Shown piece after piece: positions 1 through 10,100 of a DNA stretch of 64,000 nt (within the stretch, counting starts at the first letter, position 1; each line of letters begins with the position of its first letter). Location of the stretch: NCBI GenBank assembly GCA_021018815.1, contig JAITYX010000009.1:5148501-5212500 (forward strand). Direction: 5' to 3'. The notes beneath the pieces are model-generated. The model saw nothing but the letters and a program-made list of their open reading frames with translations, had not been told where the DNA came from and ran no database searches. The translations under genes were made by a program, and so were the position numbers. Origin of the DNA: Talinum fruticosum. Taxonomy: Eukaryota > Streptophyta > Magnoliopsida > Caryophyllales > Talinaceae.

Positions 1-1080
1 CCAAGGCTATATTGGGTGCCACGAGAGTTGGCAATCCAAACATCATAACCGCTGTCAGCTAAAATTAATGCTAATGATTGGTTTGGAGGATTTATCAACC
101 ATGTCACTCCGTCCTGAATCAATGCCCAAAAACGCAATTCAAATACAAAACATATTACCAATAAAGGCATTTTTTCTGAAGAGTTGATTGAGCACTCAAC
201 ACAAGCTTAGGTGTCACACTGTACCCTTTTTGTTTAACAATATAAAAAAAGGAAGATTTTTATCATAAACCAAATTAACAATCACTAGAACAACTCAATA
301 GCTTATATGCATGTTCAAGGGCACTTGTTTTATCAATGTGAGATAAACTAACTTCACGTTCCAACACGTCTTCTCATGCGGGGGCTAAAAACAAGGGCTG
401 ACGCTGTACACGATTAATCATATGAGGTCAATGACAAACCAATGGGCAGCATGCCGTATTATCATATTAAATTTGACATAATAATTGGGCCTTAATAAAC
501 TGAGCTACAGACAAAAAAGGGACGGAAGCATGCGGGATGGCAGAATGACTTGGCCGGTAGGTTAGCCCGCTATTTCATTAAGCAAGCAAGCTAGTTTGGA
601 TTCTCAGCCTGGACCGACGGACTTGCCACCAGTAGAAGGTTAGGGAGGGAGAAAGAAAGAAAGAACTAACCATTAAAACCCCATGCTGTAAAAGAACTGG
701 TGGCATCCCCTGATCAGTTGCATTATCTGATAATCCCTTTGGGATTCTTTGCAGGCTGAGAATATAACCATCTTTTGTTGTCACCTATAACTCCCACATA
801 AACCTTATGAACATCAATACATAATTTTAAAAAATAAAAGAAAAAAACAAACGAAGAAAGGACAAGAAAAGAAGATATAATTTATAATAACCCAGAAGAA
901 AACGGAAACGAACATAACTGTATGTTCTTGACAGAGATAACCTCGCGACTCCACCATTAATTTGCAGATCCCAGCACCAGAAGCTGCAGCAAGCTCAAGC
1001 AACCTCGTTCTCGGCCCAGCTGTGAGGTCGTTGCAGAAGAATACTAGGACTAGGAGCAGTACACTAAGAGTATTACTCAT
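1..1080 (-). CDS. Acid lipase (lysosomal/gastric lipase-like), 5' three exons, partial
   Basis: This is the N-terminal part of a plant secreted neutral/acid lipase of the alpha/beta-hydrolase fold (triacylglycerol lipase, LIP1/LIP2-like), which hydrolyses acyl esters. Exon 1 is 919-1080, exon 2 is 671-784, and exon 3 starts at 113 and leaves the window. Joints are GT-AG and in phase 0. The chosen ATG (1078-1080) gives a 21-residue hydrophobic signal peptide ending near NDLTA. An in-frame ATG at 1120-1122 would lengthen it by 14 residues. Exon 2 encodes the family block VTTKDGYILSLQRIP followed by LLQHGVLM. Exon 3 continues with DGVTWLINPPNQSLA and DVWIANSRGTQYSL. These are the hallmark segments between the AB-hydrolase-associated lipase motif and the catalytic domain. 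The nucleophile GxSxG, Asp and His lie beyond the left edge. No frame break is visible. Family assignment is firm; exact orthology is not. Confidence 0.9.
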
Positions 1081-1164
1081 TATTAGTAAAATTGACAACA
1101 ATATGGAGTCAAAAGTTATCATCAGTTTCTGTTGAGAAGGAAAGATAAATACAAAAGAAGACAA

Positions 1165-2126
1165 CCACTGTCACTCATGCAAAAGGTGAAGAGAATCCTG
1201 CATGTGACTCCTAAAATTATAGGACTTTTTGTCAGTAAGTGGGACGGTGGGTCCAAATTTGCTCTCAACAAAACAATATAATGTGGGGAAGACTTGGAAT
1301 TTTACCAAAGGTGCATAATTAGTTTTTCGACCGTAGTGGTAAAAAGTTAATTTTTACTGCGTGTTCATTAAAGCAAGTGAAGTGGCCAACATAATTTGCA
1401 TAGTACTTCAACGCAATACCATTAGGAATAGACTATCGAAAAGGTACGGAGAAACAAGTTGAAACTTGAAATGGACAAACATCGAAAGCACCTTTGCCCA
1501 TGACATGTTTCGTCAGAAATATTCGATCTCTGACTTTCAAAGTAAATGTACTGAGTTTTTTATTTAATTTTTGTTTGAAGCAGTGCAAGAGTATTAGTGT
1601 TAATCTAAATTAGATATAATTTTATCCTCGTCAAGCTACGATTATTTTTGAACTTGCCACTACTTTTGCCCATATGTATCATCGTATATAATCTTCCCAT
1701 GATGTTAAGTCATACCCCTCAGTTAATAAGCAAAGTTAATAGATGAATTGAATTCATTGTATTCCCCATCAAAGGCGATAAAACGAATCTTCGTGAAAGC
1801 CTATATCATGTTCCTAACATACTCCCAAAAATCATCAGGAAAATCTGCACCAAAAACAAATCATTAGGAAAATTATATAATTTAAAAAAATATATACGAT
1901 AAATATACCCTAGTATGGGCATGTGAAACATATAGTCTTGAAACACAAGATATTTAACAAATCTTCAAAATTGTGGAAAAAGGAAAGAGAGAGGAAGCAG
2001 GGGACGTAAAGGGCAAGATATATGAGCTAGGTTACAACTAAATGAGGACACAAAATGAACTTATGGAACAATATGAGCCTCAATGGAGTTCGTTCTGATG
2101 CCAAACTAACACAATCCCACAATGTT
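1165..2126. other. Intergenic, no gene seen
   Basis: AT-rich sequence upstream of the lipase. I find no coding stretch, terminal repeat or duplication. It should contain the lipase promoter, but no convincing TATA box close to the chosen start stands out. Confidence 0.5.
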
Positions 2127-2417
2127 TTAGCACGAGTTTCCTGTTGCTTTACCAGAGGCTGATCTCTCTTTCTGCACTGCTTCTGAACTATTGACTGCAG
2201 TTTTGGATGATTTGTCTCTTATTAATGGTATTCTGATGAACTGGAGATTTGGCCTTTTGATGAATTGAAATCTCCATCTTCTGGGTTTGATTTGCCCTGG
2301 TAATTTCATCTGCTCCCTCCTAAACTTCCTGTTAGCATACCATTTGCCCCCTCGCCATCCCAAGGCATACCTGCAACCGTGAAAAATAGCAAGGAAACCT
2401 GGAGATCGGTTGATCAT
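2127..2417 (-). CDS. Hypothetical small basic protein (96 codons)
   Basis: An ATG-initiated open frame of 96 codons that I do not recognise. The product is strongly basic in the middle (Trp-, Arg- and Lys-rich, with KWYANRKFRREQMK) and Ser/Lys-rich at the C terminus, with no clear signal peptide or membrane segment. A sequence reading TTGCAG, a perfect acceptor, falls after codon 15, just before the segment YALGWRGGKW. The real gene could therefore be a terminal exon starting near 2372, with its upstream exon elsewhere. Codon use looks more natural than in the surrounding repeats. It lies about 1 kb upstream of the lipase on the same strand. Transcript data would decide between gene, exon and chance ORF. 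Confidence 0.35.
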   Translation of the reverse strand: MINRSPGFLAIFHGCRYALGWRGGKWYANRKFRREQMKLPGQIKPRRWRFQFIKRPNLQFIRIPLIRDKSSKTAVNSSEAVQKERSASGKATGNSC

Positions 2418-2534
2418 GGTTCAAAGATGGAGCTGACCATAGAATCGCAGAAAAAGAAAAAATGACAAAAATCAGAAAAGAAGTCCTTGTTGAACATAAA
2501 ATTGACTTGGGACTTGAAAAGATGTGGATTGAAC

Positions 2535-2626
2535 AGAGTCATGGACATCCCTGGGGGATTGAATGTTCATGAATTGTACTAGAGTCATGGAGGTCCCATG
2601 GGGATTCAATATTCATGAATTGTACT
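2535..2626. repeat. Tandem duplication, two 46-bp units
   Basis: Units 2535-2580 and 2581-2626 each begin AGAGTCATGGA and end TTCATGAATTGTACT. They are the same length and differ at a handful of positions in the middle (CATCCCTGG versus GGTCCCATG). A simple head-to-tail duplication. Confidence 0.85.
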
Positions 2627-2699
2627 GGATATCACATGAAACCCTGTATGCTTGGGAGGACAGTAAGGAAGAGTTAGTGGGTGTTGATAGGAGTACTTG

Positions 2700-3110
2700 A
2701 TCCTCCTTATCCTTCTTGAGGAGTATTAAGGAGTTACTCTTAGGGTCCACTTGGGAGGGGAGTTAGAAAGAGGGGGCAGAGTTCATAAGGGTAAGAATAG
2801 GTGAGAATAAACATAGAGTAAGAAAGAGTACCTACTATTCCCTTACCTTGGATGTTTCATAACAAGAATGAGGGAGAGTAAGAACGAGAGAAGAAAATGA
2901 AATAATAATTACATAACAATTATTATTATTCAAGGCAAAAATTTCATGTTAAGATGCTTGAAACTAATAGATCAGCATTTGAATAAAATAATTTAGTAAT
3001 TTAATTGATTTTTATCAATTAAATGTGACTAAGTCTCGTTTACACCCCAAATTGGACTGTAAGCAAGATAAGAGGAAAGCGAGGTATGGAAGAGCAAGAA
3101 TATCTCTCTA
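2700..3110. other. No gene; possible small MITE
   Basis: The left part has a GAGTATTAAGGAGTTACTC-like block, and an inverted counterpart (ATTACTCCTCCTTAATGAG) ends near 3126. Inside is a short inverted pair, GGGTAAGAATAGG near 2789 against CTATTCCCTTACC near 2836. This suggests an inverted-repeat element, but I cannot fix its ends or a target duplication. Confidence 0.25.
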
Positions 3111-4550
3111 TTACTCCTCCTTAATGAGTCTATTTTCATGCCTCATAATTTTTTAGGCAAATGAGTCATAGGTTTTGACAGATCACGCATAAAGCGCACC
3201 TATGGCAGATTTGGCTCTAATCTGCGTGGTTCGCTTAGTTGGGTTGTTTAAGGCCCCAAACTCATTCTTTTGGTGGAATTATTTTTGACAAGAAAGTTGA
3301 CCTCCTGAAGTTCAATCCCATGGCCCTGCAACATTTGGAAGCTTCCAACCTTGGAGAAGGAGCTGCTCAAACCCGGGTAAATTATTGGATGTTTCAGCTC
3401 TCAATTGCTTGGACAATGGGCCTCCTAGCTACCTGGAAAGAAGGTTTCCTCAGCGAAAGGAGGCTCCTTGAGAGAGACCAACAATTGAGGCTTAGGTGGC
3501 CGGCAACTCTTCTCCCATTGGCTAGCGCTGCAAAGTTTCTCATTTTCTTGCCAACTTGCTTGCTTATTTTGTCGTGGATTAGTTTTATGTATTTTGCTTA
3601 TTACTGCTTGTGATTTAGTCTAGTTTAGGCTTAAGATTAATGTACTTGGCCTAAACATAATTAGGTGTATGTAATTAGGAGCTTGGCTATAAATAGCCTC
3701 CTCCCTCACTTGTATTTAGTAGAGCTGATGAATGAAAAACCGTGAAGCCCATTGGCTTTCCCTTGAAATCTCTTAGGCAAATTTAGTTTATTTTAAGAGT
3801 AGGAACATTAGTGTAGGTAGCTTTAGCCTTTAAACACTAGAGGGTGTTCCTTAGTTGAGTGGTGGTTTATCCTTGATCTCAACTTTGAGTGGTGGTCAAG
3901 TTGCCTTCTTTCCAGGGAGCCCGGAGCGCTAGGCTAGTTTAGTGGTGGTCTATCCTTTATCTCAATCTTAGAGTGGTGGCCTCGCCTTTAGCTCGATCAT
4001 ATTCGGTTACCGATAATTGTCGCTAGCTAATGCTTGACGTTGTCGATCGCTAGCTATATGATTGTCTATCGCTTGCTCATACCCGTTACCGTTGTCCGCT
4101 CAACTCTTGTCTTCTTCAAGCGCCCATCGCTCATCACTCATTAGCGCTTGCCTTAGCACCACCATCTACACGCCCTACACACTACCGCTACACGCCAATA
4201 CTTTTCTTTGCTTCCTTGCAATGTCTACTAGCCTAGCGCTCCGCGCTAGTCCTTGTAGTAGCGCTCACTACTTGTCTTGCTTGGTATCCGATAGCACTCG
4301 CCAGCGCCAGCGCAGCGCTTGTCTACTCGGTATCCTGCCTCGGTAGCTCGCTTCGCTTGTACGCTATGCTACCTTCTCGATAGACACCAAACTCGCCCAT
4401 TCCAAGCCAATTCTCAGTACCATGCATCAAATTGGTGTCAAAGCTTACCTTCACTTTTTGGTGAGCCTTGATATACATCTGAGTGGAGCCAGCCCCTTGG
4501 TACCATGCATCACAACTTGAATCCAAACTGAACAACAATTGACCTGACCA
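3110..4550 (+). mobile_element. LTR-plus-leader segment, copy 1 (retrotransposon remnant)
   Basis: This segment aligns through most of its length with 4775-6060. Both share, in order: an ACTCCTTA-TGAGTCTA start block; a GGCTCTAATCTG and TTTAAGGCCC-AAACTCATTC block; GAGCTGCTCAAA; a promoter-like GGCTATAAATAGCCTCCTCCC (TATA at 3688-3695); and GTAGGAAC...CACTAGAGGGTGTTCCT. The copy ends at TTGGTGTCAAAGC (4432-4444), which resembles an initiator-Met tRNA primer-binding site (TGGTATCAGAGC), followed by a short leader. Open frames here (for example 3239-3613) lie in a region whose sister copy does not keep them open, so I treat them as non-coding. The left end is uncertain. Confidence 0.55.
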
Positions 4551-4774
4551 CGCTTATCTGACCCAAGAATTTATCCAATCATTATTGCTTGGGTTTTTAA
4601 GACAACCTGATGTGTAGCAAGGTGACACTAGAGTCCAAGAAGATGATCAATGCCAAGAGTGGCTAAAGAAAGCCCCAACGTACGCCTTGTTCTCCCATGG
4701 CAATGCTGAAATTTGCACAGTTTTGAACAATCAATTTGTGTGTTCTAGGAGGGATTACGGAACGAGCCCTACTT

Positions 4775-6060
4775 TGTTGGACTCCTTAGTGAGTCTAATT
4801 TCATACCGCACAAGTTATTTTGAGTAATGAGTTTTAATTTTTGACTAATCACGCCAGAAGCTTACATACCACAGATTGGGCTCTAATCTGGTTAGCTTAA
4901 TTGGGTCCTTTAAGGCCCTAAACTCATTCATTTTGCAAGTTTCTTTCTTTGACATGCTAGCTGACTTCTGAGGATGATTTCCAATGCCCTGCAATGCCTT
5001 ACGGAAATTTCCAACCTTGGCGGAAGAGCTGCTCAAAACTGAGTTGTGATTGGATGAGCAAGTTATGATTTTGCTGGCTTGGCTTCTCTCTGCTCCAGTG
5101 CGGTCAAATTGCTCCATTGGTAATCGATTTTCCTTCCCAAAGGGGTTACCCATGTGAGGCCAATAATTGACCCAATAGTGGGCGGCTATTAGCTTCCTAT
5201 TGGCCAGCCGCAAAGTAGCCTTGATGAGCTTGTTATGCTGATTTTTCTAGTTTATTTCTCTTATACAATGTGTTAGTACTAGCCTTCGTACTTTGCTCAT
5301 TACTAGCTTGTAACCTAGCCTAGCTTAGCTTAAATATTGTACTTTACTTTAAGTGCCATTTGAGCATGTAATTAGGAGCTTGACTATATATAGCCTCCTC
5401 CCTCACTTGTATTATGATGATGCTGAATTTATGAGCGTGAAGCCGTGATCTTTTACTCCCCCTCAAGATCTCTCGAAGACAAACTCCAAAGGTTGGACTT
5501 GTTTTTAGGAGTAGGAACTTTAATGTAGTGTTTGTGGTTTATCCTTTATGCACTAGAGGGTGTTCCTCTTGGACTGAGTGGCGGTTACCCTTTAGCTCAA
5601 TCTTAGCTTAAGTGGTGGCGTTATGCCTTTAGCTCATTCATATCGTTCCTTTGTTACCGCTAGTTTGATGCTAGACTTGGTTGCTCACTAGCCCCTTGCT
5701 CAACATCTTTCAATCGTTAAGCGCCGCCTCTTGCTAAGCGCCTTCGTATCTCGCCCCTAGCGCTTGTCTCAACGTCAGCCATTTAACGCCCATCACCTTC
5801 TACTCGCAAGCAGCATCCAACACTTGCATGTCCTCGGTAGCCGCCGACGCATGTCCTTGGTAGCACTTGCCCCATGTGGTTGCCGATGCTTGTCCTCGGT
5901 AGCGTGGCATGCCAGCATTGTCTTTGATCAGCACCACTCTATGCCACCTCCCAGCGCCTAGCCATCTACTGTTCTCTGTAGACACCAAAACTCACCTAAC
6001 GAGCCTAATCCTCGATACCCAACCTCAGGGTGGTGTCAACCCCTTGGCACCACTAATCAC
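4775..6060 (+). mobile_element. LTR-plus-leader segment, copy 2
   Basis: A diverged same-orientation copy of 3110-4550, starting near TGTTGGACTCCTTAG. Its TATA-like box is TATATATA at 5385, inside GACTATATATAGCCTCCTCCC. The conserved R/U5-like stretch CACTAGAGGGTGTTCCTC follows. It also runs into a primer-site-like GGTGGTGTCAA (about 6031), then CCCCTTGGCACCACTAATCAC, matching CCCCTTGGTACCATGCATCAC in copy 1. Because both copies continue into leader sequence, neither is a simple 3' LTR. Confidence 0.55.
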
Positions 6061-6140
6061 AACCTTACTAGATAACATAAACCAAACCCAGATTTGCCAA
6101 CCTGAAAATAACGCATAGAGGTTACCCAACATGAATCTAA

Positions 6141-6608
6141 TGTGTTTGTTTCAATGGAAAATATTTTCTCGAACAATTATCATTCTATTTTCCGACATTT
6201 GGTAGCATAAATGGTGTATAAATATTTTCCGAGGGAAAAAATTTCCCTCAATCAAGGAAAAATAAATTTCCTTTTATAAGGAAGGAAGTTAATTTTCCTC
6301 TTTCTCAATCAAGGGAAAATAAAATTTTACCATTGGGAGTTCAAGTTCTAAGCTTCTCTTACTATGCCACCTTCAGTTTCTTTTTCCAAGTTTTGTACTT
6401 ATCTTTTTTCCTTTTTTGTTGTAAAGTTCATAAATGAAAAAATTTTTTACAATATTTGTTTCTTTTTTTAATTTCTATTATTTTATACATGGAAAAATTT
6501 AATCATAGGGAGATGTACAAACTTATCAAATTTAGGTGCTCAACATATATATATATATTTGAGTTTTGAAGTTAAATTAGTTATTTACCTTTTCTCCCAA
6601 CCAAACAC
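6141..6608. mobile_element. MITE candidate with GTGTTTG terminal inverted repeats
   Basis: The left end GTGTTTGTTTCAATGGAAAA is mirrored at the right end by CCTTTTCTCCCAACCAAACAC, giving an imperfect inverted repeat of about 20 bp around an AT-rich core with no coding capacity. I could not find a clean target-site duplication, so superfamily assignment (Tourist/PIF or hAT) stays open. Confidence 0.4.
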
Positions 6609-6609
6609 A

Positions 6610-7138
6610 CTTCTACTTCACGGACGTCTGATAAGTGCTCGTAAATTTAAACTTAAGAGCAATAACTACCCGACAAATAGAAGGAACTTTATGCGTGGCA
6701 ATAGCGTTGGCAAAAATTCTGGTTCGGGTTGGAAACATCGGTCATCAATCGAAGTTTTTGTCCAATACCCGGCTTTTTTCAAGTCAGACAATTCGCACAA
6801 GCATATATTCGGGTTAAAATCGGGTTCAGACAATAGAAATAGAAAAAATTTATGTTCGAATTTAAAATTCGGACAAAAAGTCATACTCGGACTCGGTTTT
6901 TTCAGGTCAGACGAATTCAGGTTATGATGGTACGGTGTTTGATGGTACAGTTTTTGCCACCGCTTTGCTATCACAAGGAAAACTAAGGGACTAAGGTTCC
7001 ATTTCTCACTAGGTTGTGTGTCTAAATTTCAGAAGCCCCACCAGCCCCCTCCCGCCCCCAAAAAAAAAAAAACCCACATTGACACAGAACCACCCCTGTA
7101 AAGAAAAAAAAAAAAAAAGCACAGTGGTATAGACGAGT
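6610..7138. other. No gene; degenerate TTCGGGTT-rich sequence
   Basis: Repeated TTCGGG/TCGGGTT words and TTGGCAAAAA (about 6707) facing TTTTTGCCA (6951-6959) suggest an old inverted-repeat transposon. Overlapping frames are open on both strands, which here reflects low complexity rather than coding. Two poly(A) tracts lie at about 7061-7072 and 7106-7118. Confidence 0.3.
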
Positions 7139-10100
7139 TCAGAAAACAAACCCAATAATTAAAGTTGTTCCTGCAGTAGCAATACAAGCTTCAGTACTCA
7201 AACTTCCTGTATGTGCAATTTTCTTAATTTCCTCTCGTTCAATTTGGTAGTTGTGCTTCATCTGCAACAAACAGTATAAATTAATCAAATGCAGAATATT
7301 AAATTAATGCATTGCAGATCTTACAGAGTGTGAATAAACAAAGTTGGAATAGCGAAATATATACAGTATTTGATAGTATTGACAAGCTTTTGTTTGTCCT
7401 TTGTCCCGCTGTTTATGCAGTTCCAAAAGTTCTCAAGAGAAACTGATGCAGCATCTCCTTAAGGATATTTTCGCAATATCAACTCCAGGAAAAACTAACG
7501 TTTAGGGATTTAGGAATTATCTTTTAGGAACAAATTATCTCAGTTATCTTTTTAGCCGGTCAAATATCTCTGATTTCATTATTTTTGAGTTTCCTAAATG
7601 TTTTAGGTCCTCCTTTCTATTTAAACTCCTTGTCATGCTTTACAGAGGCGGACTTGAATGAATTGAATTCCCATGTATTTGTGAGAATTCTTTCGGTTGT
7701 TTTTGAGTTTTCTTCGATGTAGAAATTGCTCTTAAAGTGTCCTACATCAGAAATTAACCTCACTTGTCTGAGGTGCAGGACAGAAAGGTGAAGCATAGTA
7801 ATTACAAAGGTTTATGGCGAAGATGTTTGTCATCACAAGACAAGGTATTATCATATAACATCCCAAAGTAGATTAGTGACAATAATACGAAGACATAATA
7901 AAATTGCTTCTCTATCTCTGCAAACTTGCAAAGAATGATAGTGATGGCCGCAGATATAGAGGCTTACAGAAGTAGATTTAAGTACACTATATCCAGTAAG
8001 AATGAACGTTTGAAATTTCATTTCTTTTTAATAAAGATCCCAATGAATCAAGTTATAACTGCTCAGACAATCTTCTCTGCCTCTTAGACATAGAAACTCC
8101 AAACATTGTCTTCCCATCTCGCCATTTGGGCTCAAGCTTTTGGAAAATGATCTCTGCTACAGCCTTTTGAGCTACAGAGAAATTTCCCGCAGTTCAGCAT
8201 CCCCAAAGTTTAAAGAAATCCGATGACTTAGAAGATAAAACAGCAGCCTTTTGTGTCATTCATGTATTTCGGTTAACTTGTAATGATAAAATATAAAGCG
8301 ATAAGCAGAATGTGATAAGCAGAATGTGATCGTTCAGCAAAAACATGAATTTTATGGTAAAAAGTAAAATACATACTGCTGCTTCTATTGAATCCAATCT
8401 CGTAGCCACTCTTGTTTCATGGAAATGACGTAAAGAATAACCTGCACAGTTATCGCATAATTCAAGCTAAACCCACATTGGGTACCTCAAACACTGAAAT
8501 AAGAATGAGTAATTCCAACACAGAACAAAAAATAAAGTGAAAAACTGGAAAGTTCTCAGAAACATGCAATCTTGTCATTTTGCATACAAGTCAGAAAACT
8601 GTTACACTCTCTCCAAAAGAGGAGGAAGGGAGAATAAAACAAGAAACTGCTGCACAAGTTAGCTGAGATGGGCAAGATCGCACTGCTGTTGAAAATAGCT
8701 GGAGATAGCCTTCCATTAGAAATACTTTAACCTCTTCTTTGTTTTTCTATGTAAGAACCACTCTGACCTGATTATCACCTAATGTCTGCAAATGGCGAAC
8801 ACTAGAGCAATTTTTTGTCCACTCCAATATAAAGCAAACATCTTACAGTACTATCAGAACCTGCTCCTCCAGCTCGGTGGCACTTGAAAATCGAATAAAA
8901 ATTTACAAGGACATGTACTGCTGCCCTTCGGGACTACAGGCACGAGCATATCAATCTAGACTGTGCGGATAAGGAAGAGATACTAGAAGAGCAGTGACTT
9001 CGAACTCCGTGGCACAATAACATAAAATAAGAGAAAAAAAGGATGACAGCTAGAAACCCCTTTCTTTTAAGATGGAAGTTTTTTTTTCAGTAAGGTTAAC
9101 ATAAGAAAGTTGATGTAGGATGGTATGCTCTGTTACCAATTTGATAGAGATCAAGGAAGGGAAAAGGGTGGAGGAAAGGAAGTCTAGAGAAAGAGGAATT
9201 GAGAGGGGAAGAGGGAAATTTAGAGCGAAAGAGAGATATTAGCACCTCTGCGATTAATTCAATATTCATTCAATTCAATTATCATTCGATGATCTAACAA
9301 GACTCCAGAACCCCTTATTTGCAGCAAGATAACCATTGCGACTAACAAGATAGCCTAGCAACATAACGAGCAAGGACAAATAAGCAAACTCCTGCCCCAA
9401 ATAACAAGATAACCACATAATGTTCCTAATAAGAAATATCTAATTATATTTTTTAAACTCGTTCTAAAATATGTTTATGTAATTCCATCAAAAGAATATC
9501 CACATTTACAGGTATTCTAGCTGTGAAAAGAAAAAGAAGACCAAACTTTAACTTAGTAACACTTACCAAGAGATCCATTCTTTTAGAGGGCCAGAGAATT
9601 TAAATTCACATTCACGTAAGAGAGAAGCAAGAGATTAACTTTCTAAAAAGAACTATTCAAAGGTTTTCGAAATGTAACTTCAATAAGTTAGTATGACAAA
9701 TAAGCAGTGTGGAAGAGGAAGGAAAGGGAGTCAATGTCCACAATCAGTTTTCACATATAATATACCATGACAGAGAAGGTCAGAAATAAAAATTGGAATC
9801 CAATTCTGTTAACGCCAATAGTGAGTTTGTATTCTGATAATAGATACCCACTTAACAGAAGTGATCCCCTTTTCAAATGACTTGCTTCAGGTAGCTAAGA
9901 GAGAGAAACATCCCATTTTTCCCGCCACAGCTCCAAATAATAACCTCTAACTTCTTAACAAACATCACGAGAAACTCACGTGATCAACACTACCAGTATT
10001 AAATTGGTAGTAACTTAACAAGCCAAAAGAAATCAAGAGATGGGATTTCTCCAACACATACTGTTGAATAAATATTTCCTTCATAAATCCATCCAACCCT

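Noticed and set aside
3239..3613. 124-codon plus-strand frame
   Set aside because: It lies in an LTR-like segment whose sister copy (4845-5300) does not keep the frame, so it is not under protein selection.
4845..5213. 122-codon minus-strand frame
   Set aside because: Same repeat, opposite strand; no domain and not open in the paired copy.
6559..6974. Overlapping frames on both strands
   Set aside because: Mirror-image translations of low-complexity TTCGGGTT sequence; no protein features.
6694..6974. hAT-like MITE with TTGGCAAAAA/TTTTTGCCA ends
   Set aside because: Only about 10-13 bp of matching termini and no convincing 8-bp duplication.
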